Both the position numbers and the translations under genes were made by a program. The notes under the pieces were generated by a model. That model was given only the letters and a program-made list of their open reading frames with translations, made no database searches and was not told the origin of the DNA. A stretch of 64,000 nucleotides of DNA from Pseudanabaena sp. lw0831 (lineage in GTDB: Bacteria; Cyanobacteriota; Cyanobacteriia; Pseudanabaenales; Pseudanabaenaceae): positions 1 through 64,000 of the forward strand of contig NZ_BBJB01000012.1 of the NCBI RefSeq assembly GCF_016584665.1, in the 5' to 3' direction. Shown in pieces: positions 43,532-52,426 of this stretch (position 1 is the first letter of the stretch; every line of letters begins with the position of its first letter).

Positions 43532-43917
43532 GTTTCAATAACTTTAATTTTTAATCCAACAAGGTCTTGTCCGATCTCGCCAACAATAAAAACGTCGATC
43601 TCGACTTTGCCAAGGGGAAATACTTGGGCATTTTCTAAGGTAGCGATCGCAGTTTGAAGATCACGAAAGCGTTGAGCAATTTCACGATCTTCATCTTCAA
43701 ACCATTCTTCATCGGTGACAATGGGCGCAAAAAATTCTTCTAAGGCGATCTCTTCGATCGGTGTTTTCGCGGGTTTACCCGCTTGGGGCAGGATGGTTTT
43801 ACGATTTAGGGTTGTCGATTTCCAAGTGAAAGGCTCTAGAGGATATTCGGACTCACTTGGAAATAGCAAACCTGTGGAGAGTTTAGTGATGAGATCGGTA
43901 ATTTCTTTAACAGTCAT
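43528..43917 (-). CDS. nuiA: Nuclease A inhibitor NuiA-like protein
   Basis: A 129-residue protein with the NuiA pattern: LSTGLLFPSESEYPLEPFTW, FFAPIVTDEEWFEDED, and GKVEIDVFIVGEIGQDLVGLKIKVIET. In Anabaena NuiA binds and blocks the nuclease NucA. Here the inhibitor is intact while the adjacent nuclease gene is a relic, and the two overlap tail to tail. The frame has no damage, so it may act against another nuclease or be recently orphaned. Confidence 0.88.
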   Translation of the reverse strand: MTVKEITDLITKLSTGLLFPSESEYPLEPFTWKSTTLNRKTILPQAGKPAKTPIEEIALEEFFAPIVTDEEWFEDEDREIAQRFRDLQTAIATLENAQVFPLGKVEIDVFIVGEIGQDLVGLKIKVIET

Positions 43918-44384
43918 CGGTGTAGTTAATTTCGTATGCTAGGACATACTGCGATTTTTGGATCTGGTGGTGTTACAAAGTGCGATCGCACACATGAATA
44001 TCGAGATCGTTGTTTAGTATAGAAAATTATTGGAAGAATCTGCTGCGCGGACTCTATAGAGGGAGCTTAATTCTTCTACTACCAAGTCATTTCATTGAAA
44101 GTGAATAGACAAAACATATCAAGTAAAAGTTAGTGTCTTTAATTTTTTGCCACTTGCAAAATGCCATTTTGGAAGGCTCTTGCTGTAAGGCTTTAAAAAA
44201 TCGAGTTTCTTGGTGGCGAATAAATAATGAAACTAACAAGTAAAACGTTTATGACACATAAACAGTAGCTTCTAAACCTACGCCTCCAAAGAAAAAACTA
44301 CATCTTAATTTTGTAGAGACTTTGGGTGAATTTGCAAGAATTCGTAAACTTTGCAAATACTGTCTCAATAAGCTGGAAAATGCT
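43918..44384. other. Gene-free stretch
   Basis: About 470 bases with no convincing reading frame, tRNA fold or repeat. One HIP1 site is at 43981-43988. The right part is AT-rich like the genes that follow. Confidence 0.6.
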
Positions 44385-45014
44385 TTATCTTAGAGGATCG
44401 CGCTTTATCAAATGATTTGAAGCGGCGATCTTGATCTCGAATAACTGCCCAAAATAAAAACTTGTAATTGATAGAATAATCCCACCGATGACATCAGGGG
44501 TATGATGTTGCTTGATAAGAACAGTGGATAGAATAATCAGGAAAACGAAAGTCCCCATTATGATTTTTACTTTAGGAAAACTTTTTTGCCAAAGTAGAAA
44601 AGAAAGGATAGACAGAGAAACGTGGAGACTCGGAAAACAATTATAGGGCTTATCATTTGCATAGATAAACAAAACAACATTTGAAAAAAAATCTATTTCT
44701 GTAATACTGGGTCTAATGATAGTTGTTTGGTAAAAAGCATAGAATAAAAAAGATATCAGAAAACAAAATACAAAAGAAAAACCTGCATGACTAAAGTTTC
44801 TACTAAAAAACATGAAATACAATAAAGTTACAAAAAGAAACGGAATATAAAGAATATAGAAGATACTAAAAAATGGGATGAAAGGAATCCAGCTATCAAT
44901 AGATAATTTGAGTATATGAATTACTTGATTTCCTTGATTTAAGACAGGGTACAAAAAAAAGCAAGTATTAATACAGAGGAAATAAAAAAATCTTCTAGCT
45001 ACATTTAAATTCAT
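44385..45014 (-). CDS. PAP2-superfamily membrane phosphatase
   Basis: A 209-residue protein with six membrane segments. The PAP2 motifs are visible: CFPSLHVSLS (C2) and STVLIKQHHTPDVIGG (C3), close to the Aur1/Ipt1-like subgroup of lipid phosphatases or phosphotransferases. The substrate is unknown. Composition is markedly AT-rich compared with neighbours, as for the divergent gene at 45084, which suggests transfer. Confidence 0.82.
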   Translation of the reverse strand: MNLNVARRFFYFLCINTCFFLYPVLNQGNQVIHILKLSIDSWIPFIPFFSIFYILYIPFLFVTLLYFMFFSRNFSHAGFSFVFCFLISFLFYAFYQTTIIRPSITEIDFFSNVVLFIYANDKPYNCFPSLHVSLSILSFLLWQKSFPKVKIIMGTFVFLIILSTVLIKQHHTPDVIGGIILSITSFYFGQLFEIKIAASNHLIKRDPLR

Positions 45015-45083
45015 ATCTAAAATTTGTTGGAGACAATGACAAAAATAACTACAATCAGTCTACTACAAACACTTTGATGAGAA

Positions 45084-45785
45084 ATGAAGCAATCAAATAA
45101 TTTTCTAACTGTAATTTTTTTGTTTAGCTTAATTGCTGTATTACTAATTTCAACAATTAATACTGAACGATACTACAGCATTCCATATAAAAGTGATATG
45201 ACTGAAGGACCGAAATGGGAGGAAGTAAAAAACAGATCTGAGCAGAACATATACAAACATATACGATATATCTATGTTTATGCTTCAACCTCAACTGGTC
45301 TACCATATGAATGTTGTGCCGATGCAAAAGAGTTAGACGAAATAGCACAAACTCATATAAGAGAAGAGAAACGAAGTCATTATGGACAGAGGAAATGGTA
45401 TTGGAAGTCTTTACCTGTTAGCAAAAATGAATATGTAATATTAATCTGGTATGATCTTAAGCAAAAAAATTATGACTGGATTGCTGTTAAGGATACTCCT
45501 GCTTTTTGGTACACGATCAGAAAAGATGGAAAGAAAAATCTGGTGATAGATGGACAACAATTAGTTTGTTCATGGTACTCCAACAAAAAATATATAGAGA
45601 TAAGGGTGAAAAATCCTCTGAATATAAAAGGAACGACTCCATTAGATTTTTGGTATAGTTTTGCGGATGATGACATCAAATTCACCAATAAGCAAATAGG
45701 CTCAGTCTCATGGATATCCGATTTCATTGACAATACTTGTCATGCTGAAGCAGGTCATGAATTTGAAGAAAGGTTAACAAAATGA
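45084..45785 (+). CDS. Membrane-anchored protein of unknown function
   Basis: A 233-residue protein with one N-terminal hydrophobic segment (8-25), then an external-looking domain rich in Tyr and Trp (KWYWKSLPVSKNEYVILIWYDLKQ) with several Cys that could form disulfides (YECCADAK, VCSWY, NTCHAEAGHEFEE). I recognise no family. It is 24 bases upstream of the pentapeptide-repeat gene in the same direction, so the two may be one unit. Confidence 0.65.
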   Translation: MKQSNNFLTVIFLFSLIAVLLISTINTERYYSIPYKSDMTEGPKWEEVKNRSEQNIYKHIRYIYVYASTSTGLPYECCADAKELDEIAQTHIREEKRSHYGQRKWYWKSLPVSKNEYVILIWYDLKQKNYDWIAVKDTPAFWYTIRKDGKKNLVIDGQQLVCSWYSNKKYIEIRVKNPLNIKGTTPLDFWYSFADDDIKFTNKQIGSVSWISDFIDNTCHAEAGHEFEERLTK

Positions 45786-45809
45786 TCGTCCTAACCTATG
45801 TGATCAAAT

Positions 45810-47972
45810 ATGTTCAAGTATAAAGATTTTTCTAATCAAAATATTCAAGGGCGTTCCTTCAAAGGCGAAAATCTCTTTCATGCGAATTTTAGTAATGCCA
45901 ATGTTCGAGGTGCGAATTTTAGTAATGCCGATATTCGAGGTACGAATTTTAGTAATGCAAATCTAACTGATACAAAATTCATAAGTTCTAAGGCTGGTTT
46001 ACAACAGAAATGGATTGTTGTCTTAACAGTCGTTGCGTTATTTTTGTCATCATTATCAGGATTCTGTTCAGCAGTTGCGGGCGCTTGGACTGGGTTCTTA
46101 CTTACTTCCATTTCTAACAACCTAGTCGCAGTATTAATTATAATAACAAGCTTTTTAACTTTCATTGCAATTATTTTAGATCATGGGATTTTAGCAGTTC
46201 CCAAAGCTTTGGGAACTGCTGGAGTAATTGTTGGGATTCTTGCTTTAGTTGGGGCAATTACTGGTAACATCTCACTGTCTGTATCTGTAATGGCAGGCTT
46301 GTCTGGAGTTATCGTCGGAACCTTGGGTGGGATTGCCACAATGGTTTTGACTCTAGTCGTGATTACGAGCAATGCAATTTTTGTTGCTTGGGCTGGGGCT
46401 GTTGCTGGGGGGGTGATTTTAGCTTTAGCTGTAAGTATATCTGTTACAGCATCCGTAATTGGTTCTTTTTCAGTTGATTTCTTAGTCGGAACGGGAGGTT
46501 TTGGTATAGCCTTAATTACGGGAGTAATGAGTGCTTATATAGGTCAGCAAGCCATAGATGGCAATGAGAAATATGCTTTTATTCTTGAAATAGCTGTTGA
46601 CTTTGCGACTATAGGTGGAACTAGGTTTTGTGGGGCTAACTTGACTGATGCAGACTTCACTAAGGCTATGCTCAAAAGTATTGACTTTAGGCAAGCTAAC
46701 TTGACCCGTATCCGCCTATACGATTCCTTAATGCTAGATCGCGTTAGATCGGAAACGACATACCTAAAAAATGCACAAGTTAGACAATTGCTTACTACAA
46801 GACAGGGGCAGGGATTGAACTTTGATCATCAAGATCTTCGGGGGATCAACTTGCAAGAAGCTAACCTGTCAGATGCTAGCTTCATTGGTGCTGACCTCAG
46901 TTACGCTGATCTCCGAAATGCCATTTTAGTAAGATCTAAGCTTATACAAACTCAACTAGATGGTTGTAATTTGACTCAAGCGAACTTGACAGGGGCATTT
47001 ATTCAGGATTGGGGAATTACCGCCAAAACTGAGTTTGAGAACGTTCAATGTGAATATGTTTTCATGCGCTTACCGACAAAAGAAAATCCCAACCCTTTAA
47101 GGAAACCAGATAATCTGAGAGAAACTTTTGCTGATGGAGAATTCTCTGATTTTGTCAAGCCTTTTATCGATACACTGGATTTATACCACAGACAAGATTT
47201 TGACCCTCGTGCAATTTCAATTGCCCTCAAGAATCTATCAGCCAACCATCCAGATGAGGAGCTGAAGTTTGTAGCAATTGAGCGGCGTGGGGATAATGGG
47301 TTGAATTTAAGGTACATAACTGCACAGAGTGCAAACAAATCTGAGTTAAGTAATGAATACTTTACCGATTACGATCGAATTAGGAGAGAATTACCAATGT
47401 CCTTTCAGATGAAGCTAGCTGAGAAGGATGCTGAAATTCGCTCCATGCAGGGTATGATAGAAAAATTTATCCAGACTGGAATACATAATACAACAGTTAG
47501 AGCGGACATCATTCACGTTATTCAAGCAGGAGCGATCATGACAGAGAATAAGGGCATCAATATTAATGCAAGTGGTAACATTGGTGATATCAGTGGCTTA
47601 GTAGGTGGGGATGTGAGTGGGGTTGTTAACCTTGGCTCTATTAATGGAAATGTAACTAATGCGATTAATCAGTTGCCAGATACTACTAAATCAGATGAAC
47701 CTAGTCTTAAAGAACTTTTGACTCAACTACAACAAGCTATTCAAAACGATAAGGAACTGCCTGACCCAGACAAAGCTGATTTGCTAGAGCAAGTTCAAGC
47801 CCTAGCTGAGGCAAAACATGTTGAGGAACCTACAAAAAAAGAAGGATTAACACGAAAGGCAATGAAAATGTTCAGTGCAACTCTAAAAAGCCTTCCTGAC
47901 ACTGCAAAGATAGTAGATTCGTGTAGTAAGCTACTACCATTGGTATTGAAGGCTTTAGGTTTTGCTAGTTAA
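45810..47972 (+). CDS. Pentapeptide-repeat protein with a polytopic membrane core
   Basis: A 720-residue protein of unusual layout. Residues 1-55 are pentapeptide repeats (A-N-F-S-N), 70-250 hold about seven glycine-rich hydrophobic segments, 265-395 is a second pentapeptide block (CGANLTDADFTKAMLKSIDF), 395-545 a globular region, then a short coiled coil, the repeat-like NASGNIGDISGLVGGDVSGV, and a helical C-terminus (PSLKELLTQLQQAIQND). Related proteins occur in cyanobacteria, and similar C-terminal modules are found on putative conflict-system proteins (from memory). Function unknown. Confidence 0.8.
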   Translation: MFKYKDFSNQNIQGRSFKGENLFHANFSNANVRGANFSNADIRGTNFSNANLTDTKFISSKAGLQQKWIVVLTVVALFLSSLSGFCSAVAGAWTGFLLTSISNNLVAVLIIITSFLTFIAIILDHGILAVPKALGTAGVIVGILALVGAITGNISLSVSVMAGLSGVIVGTLGGIATMVLTLVVITSNAIFVAWAGAVAGGVILALAVSISVTASVIGSFSVDFLVGTGGFGIALITGVMSAYIGQQAIDGNEKYAFILEIAVDFATIGGTRFCGANLTDADFTKAMLKSIDFRQANLTRIRLYDSLMLDRVRSETTYLKNAQVRQLLTTRQGQGLNFDHQDLRGINLQEANLSDASFIGADLSYADLRNAILVRSKLIQTQLDGCNLTQANLTGAFIQDWGITAKTEFENVQCEYVFMRLPTKENPNPLRKPDNLRETFADGEFSDFVKPFIDTLDLYHRQDFDPRAISIALKNLSANHPDEELKFVAIERRGDNGLNLRYITAQSANKSELSNEYFTDYDRIRRELPMSFQMKLAEKDAEIRSMQGMIEKFIQTGIHNTTVRADIIHVIQAGAIMTENKGININASGNIGDISGLVGGDVSGVVNLGSINGNVTNAINQLPDTTKSDEPSLKELLTQLQQAIQNDKELPDPDKADLLEQVQALAEAKHVEEPTKKEGLTRKAMKMFSATLKSLPDTAKIVDSCSKLLPLVLKALGFAS

Positions 47973-48180
47973 CATTTTATTTATATTCTATAAACAGAAT
48001 TCCGCGATCGCCTATCTTTACAAGTGGATTGGTTATCGTGACAAATCATAAAACCAATACTCAAAATGCCTGACTGCGATCAATGCCTTAATGTCCATTA
48101 CGCCTAATGTGATTCTGATTGATCACTATCGGTTACAAAATGCAATCGCTAGAATTAGTTATTGTATTCTGCTGAAACCA

Positions 48181-48219
48181 AACAAACAAAAGCTTTGCTC
48201 AGCAAAGCTTTTGTTTGTT
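48181..48219. terminator. Bidirectional hairpin between pentapeptide gene and topA
   Basis: Perfect 19-base arms AACAAACAAAAGCTTTGCT and complement, A-rich on one side and T-rich on the other, between convergent genes. The rest of 47973-48241 shows nothing else. Confidence 0.8.
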
Positions 48220-48241
48220 ATTACTGTAAACCGATCGCTGA

Positions 48242-50941
48242 TTACTTAGTTGCAGCAGCTTTTTTGGTAGTTGTCGCCTTTTTAGTTGTTTTTGCGGCGG
48301 TTTTGGTTGTTGCGGCTTTAGTTGCTGTGGATTTTTTCGTGGTGGTTTTCTTGGTGTCACTAGAAGTTGACTTAGTGCGCTTACTAGTACTTTTGCCAGA
48401 CTTACTTGCCAACATCGACAGAGCCTCCTCTAAGGTCAGCCCTTCGACGGTCTGCTCCTTAGTTAGCGACACATTTACCTTGCCATGCTTCACGTATGCG
48501 CCATACTTACCATCGAGAATCTCGATCGCATCATCATCATCGGGATGTTTGCCGAGGGATTTCAAAACCTTGGCAGCGGAGGCTCCACGTAGAGTTTTGG
48601 GTTGGGCGAGCAATTCTAAACCACGTTCAAAGGTGATCGTGTAGGGATCATCAGTGGACTTTAGCGATCTATTGTCGTCCTTGTCTCCGTTGCCTTTGGT
48701 ATGGCAAACATAGGGGCCAAATCTACCCGTATTTACAAACACGCGATTACCAGTATCGGGATGAGCGCCCAAAGTGCGCGGCAAAGCTAGTAACTTGACC
48801 GCAATATCGACGGTGACATTTTCTGGCTGCATTCCCTTTGGCAATGAAGCGCGTTTAGGTTTGGGAACAGCATCCGTGGCTTGACCTAACTGCACATAGG
48901 GGCCATATTGACCCATCATCATGAAGATTGGCTCATTCAGTTCTGGATGGATACCAACTTGATCTGGCCCTTCGAGCTTCTGTTTGAGCAGAAGTTCAAT
49001 CTTTTCGGGAACTAGATCGGAAGGAGTCAGGTTTTGAGGAATGGAAGAATTAACCGTGCGATCGCCTTCTCCAACTTGGATATATGCGCCGAACTTACCG
49101 ATTTTAACCTTGACATCATCATCTAAACCTTCTAGCCGCACAGTTCTTGCTGATTCTCCATCGATCAGACTATCGCGAGACTTCACCTGTCCGCTCAATC
49201 CCTGCTCTCCTGAGTAGAATTTCTTGAGGTAGGGAAGCCATTCCACCGTACCCATCGAAATGTCATCAAGGGTTTGTTCCATTTTGGAAGTGAAACTAGG
49301 ATCGACGAGATTGGGGAAATGCTCTTCTAATAAACTGGTGACCGCAAAAGCAGTAAAGCTAGGAATTAGGGCATTATTTACAAGCTGCACATAGCCGCGA
49401 TCGCAGATTGTGCCGATAATGCTGGCATAGGTACTGGGGCGACCAATGCCTTCACTTTCGAGCATCTTCACAAGAGCCGCTTCGGTAAATCGCGCAGGCG
49501 GTTGAGTTTCATGTCCGACCGTATTTAATTCACGGCAGACTGGATGATCCCCAACTTTGAGCGGAGGCAACATTACCTCTTTTTCTTCAAGCGCTGCATC
49601 GGGATCATCGGAGCCTTCAACATAGGCGCGGAAAAATCCTGCGAAATCAATACGCTTGCCCGATGCACGGAATAAAGCATCCTCAACGGTCAATTGCACG
49701 CTAAGCATCGTCAGTCGAGCATCCTCCATCTGTGAGGCAACGGTACGCTTCCAAATCAGGTCATAGAGTGCTAACTCACGTCCTGACAGCCCTGTGGCTT
49801 GAGGAGTGCGGAAAGTCTCACCTGCGGGACGGATTGCCTCGTGGGCTTCCTGTGCGCCCTTGGATTTGGTCACATATTGGCGTGGCTCTTTGCTGAGGAA
49901 GTTATTGCCATACATACTTGTCACGCATTGACGCGCCGCCGTGATCGCCTGTTGCGACAGATGCACCGAGTCAGTCCGCATATAGGTAATAAAGCCCTGC
50001 TCGTACAAAGCTTGCGCCACACGCATCGAATCCCGTGCCGACAAGCGCAGTTTGCGGTTAGCTTCTTGTTGCAATGTCGAGGTGGTGAAAGGTGGGGATG
50101 GTTTGCGGATGGTGGGGCGTTCATCAAGATTGCTCACAGACCAGACTTTGCCATTTAGTTTTTGTTGCAGTGCGATCGCTGCTGTTTCATCCAACAATAA
50201 AACTTTGCGTCCTTTGGCAATTTTGCCCGTCGCCTCATCAAAATCTTTGCCAGTGGCAACATTCACGCCGCCAACTGAGACTAGCTGCACAGGAAATTCT
50301 TGTTTTGGCGCAAACAAATTTGCTTTCAAGTCCCAATAACTACCAGATTTAAAAGCACGGCGTTCACGTTCACGGTTGACGATTACGCGCACGGCTACGG
50401 ACTGGACTCGTCCAGCTGACAAGCCCCATGCAATTTTTTTCCAAAGCAGAGGCGAAAGCGTGTAACCCACAAGGCGATCAAGTATGCGGCGGGTTTCTTG
50501 GGCATGGACTAGGCGATCGTCGATTTGGCGGCAATCTTTTAGCGCCGCTTTGATCGCCTCAGAGGTGATCTCATGGAATACCATGCGTTTGATCGGCACT
50601 TTTGGCTGCAAGATTTGCAACAAATGCCAAGAAATACTCTCGCCTTCACGGTCTTCGTCAGTCGCTAGTATCAGTTCCTTAACACCTTTTAGCGCTGACT
50701 TCAGTTCCCGGACGATCTTTTTCTTGTCGTCTGGTACGATGTACAGTGGCTCAAAGTCAGCATCAACATTTACGCCGAGCTTCGCCCATTCCGTACCCTT
50801 TAGTTCGGCAGGAATATCACTAGCTGATTGTGGCAAATCGCGCACATGCCCCATTGATGCCTCTACTCGATATCCAGCAGGCAAAAAATTCCGAATGGTG
50901 CGTGCCTTAGTGGGCGATTCGACAATGACAAGAGTAGACAT
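48242..50941 (-). CDS. topA: DNA topoisomerase I
   Basis: An 899-residue type IA topoisomerase that relaxes negative supercoils. TOPRIM domain at the start (LVIVESPTKARTI, LATDEDREGESISWHL), catalytic Tyr320 in FITYMRTDSVHLS, and RPSTYASIIGTICDRGYV. The C-terminal part has several repeats of the GPYVQLG type with no zinc-finger cysteines, followed by a 60-residue Lys/Thr/Ala-rich tail typical of cyanobacterial TopA. Start at ATG 50941; the upstream in-frame TTG is not needed. Confidence 0.96.
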   Translation of the reverse strand: MSTLVIVESPTKARTIRNFLPAGYRVEASMGHVRDLPQSASDIPAELKGTEWAKLGVNVDADFEPLYIVPDDKKKIVRELKSALKGVKELILATDEDREGESISWHLLQILQPKVPIKRMVFHEITSEAIKAALKDCRQIDDRLVHAQETRRILDRLVGYTLSPLLWKKIAWGLSAGRVQSVAVRVIVNRERERRAFKSGSYWDLKANLFAPKQEFPVQLVSVGGVNVATGKDFDEATGKIAKGRKVLLLDETAAIALQQKLNGKVWSVSNLDERPTIRKPSPPFTTSTLQQEANRKLRLSARDSMRVAQALYEQGFITYMRTDSVHLSQQAITAARQCVTSMYGNNFLSKEPRQYVTKSKGAQEAHEAIRPAGETFRTPQATGLSGRELALYDLIWKRTVASQMEDARLTMLSVQLTVEDALFRASGKRIDFAGFFRAYVEGSDDPDAALEEKEVMLPPLKVGDHPVCRELNTVGHETQPPARFTEAALVKMLESEGIGRPSTYASIIGTICDRGYVQLVNNALIPSFTAFAVTSLLEEHFPNLVDPSFTSKMEQTLDDISMGTVEWLPYLKKFYSGEQGLSGQVKSRDSLIDGESARTVRLEGLDDDVKVKIGKFGAYIQVGEGDRTVNSSIPQNLTPSDLVPEKIELLLKQKLEGPDQVGIHPELNEPIFMMMGQYGPYVQLGQATDAVPKPKRASLPKGMQPENVTVDIAVKLLALPRTLGAHPDTGNRVFVNTGRFGPYVCHTKGNGDKDDNRSLKSTDDPYTITFERGLELLAQPKTLRGASAAKVLKSLGKHPDDDDAIEILDGKYGAYVKHGKVNVSLTKEQTVEGLTLEEALSMLASKSGKSTSKRTKSTSSDTKKTTTKKSTATKAATTKTAAKTTKKATTTKKAAATK

Positions 50942-51172
50942 ATTAGCCTGCAAGGTTCGCGGTAATCAAAAGAAACTGGAAGATTAATAAGCGCAAAATC
51001 AAGGGCTTATTAAATACCTTCTTAACCTATATACAATGTTTATGCAGAAAATTACTATTTTTTAGTAGGACGGTAACTACACTAACAAGTTTCCCGAAAC
51101 TACTAGTTGCAAATTTAGCTATTTAGTGCATTGGACTCAATTAATGCATGTAAAGCCAGATCACGCAAGATC

Positions 51173-51215
51173 AAAAGAGTTTAAGGTGGCGCTTCGCGCC
51201 GCCTTAAACTCTTTT
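51173..51215 (-). terminator. Palindromic hairpin after the thioredoxin-like gene
   Basis: Twenty-base arms with one G-T pair around TTC, core GGTGGCGC-TTC-GCGCCGCC, just downstream of the thioredoxin-like gene on the minus strand. Confidence 0.8.
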
Positions 51216-51224
51216 CCAGCATAC

Positions 51225-51662
51225 TTACAAGTTGCCACGATATTTTGAGAAGTTAGCAATGCTCTCTAGGGAGTGATTTCCTGGATAGAGTTTGCCGTTG
51301 ATCTCCCATGTGGGATAAGCTCGCACTTTCTTGTCGCGGCAAAGTTGGGTTTGAGGATTGACACCGCGCTGATCGCATTCAACCACTTCTAACTGTTTTA
51401 CAGCCTCCTTCCCAAAGCGCTGTTTTTGGCTATGACAATGGGGACACCAATAGGCGGTGTATAGCTTTGCTCCTATTTTACGCAAATGCTTGGCTAAGGT
51501 GATCTCTTTAGCGCTTGATGTAGTCGTGACATCTGGTGCAGCGTCTTGGGCGATCGCAGTCTCAGTCATGTGCGGAAAAATTGTTAATGCTGAGAGGCTG
51601 GCAAGACTAGCGATCGCTAGCCCCAAAGAGGCTAATGTAGAAGCAGTTCGGTGAAACTTCAT
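51225..51662 (-). CDS. Exported thioredoxin-like protein (VKOR-partner type)
   Basis: A 145-residue protein with a signal peptide (about 1-39, ending AIAQ) and a short thioredoxin fold: YWCPHC active site (Cys73, Cys76), a second Cys pair (VVECDQ, QLCRDKK) and the cis-Pro loop AYPTWEINGK. This is the type of thioredoxin domain that is fused to, or works with, VKOR in cyanobacteria, in oxidative folding of exported proteins. VKOR itself is not in the window. Confidence 0.82.
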   Translation of the reverse strand: MKFHRTASTLASLGLAIASLASLSALTIFPHMTETAIAQDAAPDVTTTSSAKEITLAKHLRKIGAKLYTAYWCPHCHSQKQRFGKEAVKQLEVVECDQRGVNPQTQLCRDKKVRAYPTWEINGKLYPGNHSLESIANFSKYRGNL

Positions 51663-51785
51663 AAATCAGGTGAGTTCAACGTTGCTATTTTAACCATAAT
51701 TCTCTCTGCGCCAAATACTCTAAAATCAGTATTTTTTCTTTACCCTGACATACAATACAAATTATAGTCATCTTACTAAAACGCG

Positions 51786-52025
51786 ATGAACGCCATCAAA
51801 TACAAAGCCATAGTAAAAAATGGCAGACTAGATATGCCGATCATCAATCTTCCTGAAGGAACTATTGTGGAAGCTATCTTGTTAATTGAGCAAGAATCAC
51901 AAATAGATATTGACGAAACAGCATATTTACTCTCCACAGAAGCTAATCGCCGCAATCTAATTGAAGGCTTGGAAGAATTAAAACAACCACAGAACTATAT
52001 CTACGTTGACATTGCTGCATTATGA
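51786..52025 (+). CDS. Antitoxin of a YoeB-type pair
   Basis: A 79-residue protein with an N-terminal AbrB-like beta segment (YKAIVKNGRLDMPIINLPEGTIVEAIL) and a C-terminal helical tail (TEANRRNLIEGLEELKQ) like that of Phd/YefM antitoxins. Overlaps the toxin gene as ATGA. Confidence 0.78.
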   Translation: MNAIKYKAIVKNGRLDMPIINLPEGTIVEAILLIEQESQIDIDETAYLLSTEANRRNLIEGLEELKQPQNYIYVDIAAL

Positions 52026-52279
52026 GAAAAGTAGCATTTTTAGCTCGTGGATTCGATGAATTTAACCAATGGGCAACGCAAGACAAGAAAATTTACAGCA
52101 AAATCGTCACTCTCATCAAAGATATCCATCGCGATCCTTTCACTGGATTAGGTAAGCCCGAAGCATTAAAGCATGAGCTGTCAGGCTTGTGGTCGAGACG
52201 CATTACAGATGAACATCGCCTAGTGTATAGGGTAACAGACGAGGAGATCGCCATTATATCTTGTAAGTTTCACTATTAA
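52022..52279 (+). CDS. Txe/YoeB-family toxin
   Basis: An 85-residue YoeB toxin with all family landmarks: ARGFDEFNQWATQDKKIYSKI, DPFTGLGKPEALKHELSGLWSRRITDEHRLVYRV and the C-terminal SCKFHY. It is a ribosome-dependent mRNA interferase. The catalytic residues (Glu in KPEALKHE, Arg in SRRI, terminal His-Tyr) are present, so it looks active. Confidence 0.92.
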   Translation: MRKVAFLARGFDEFNQWATQDKKIYSKIVTLIKDIHRDPFTGLGKPEALKHELSGLWSRRITDEHRLVYRVTDEEIAIISCKFHY

Positions 52280-52311
52280 ACAACATAGCTATAGCCACTT
52301 ATGTTAGGACA

Positions 52312-52375
52312 AGATAAAAGCTCAAAAGAGAGTTGCGGCGCTTTGCGCCGCAACTCTCTTTTGAGCTTTTTATCT
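52312..52375. repeat. Long-arm palindrome upstream of the glycosyltransferase
   Basis: Thirty-base arms with one bulged A around TTT, core AGTTGCGGCGC-TTT-GCGCCGCAACT. It lies between two genes on the same strand, 33 bases after the YoeB stop and 52 before the glycosyltransferase ATG. Near twin of 33656-33718 in its inner part. Confidence 0.9.
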
Positions 52376-52426
52376 TTATATCAAAACAATCTTCGTGAAA
52401 ACTGTGAATTTGGTCTTAACTTAATC

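Noticed and set aside
45810-47972. Pentapeptide protein as a quinolone-resistance Qnr homologue
   Set aside because: Pentapeptide blocks are short and separated by membrane segments, unlike the single long right-handed helix of Qnr.
48162-48644. 160-residue plus-strand frame at the 3' end of topA
   Set aside because: Its Val/Ala-rich stretch is the antisense of the Lys/Thr/Ala-rich TopA tail.
52301-52426. N-terminal extension of the glycosyltransferase
   Set aside because: It translates the palindrome at 52312-52375; family members begin near the ATG at 52427.
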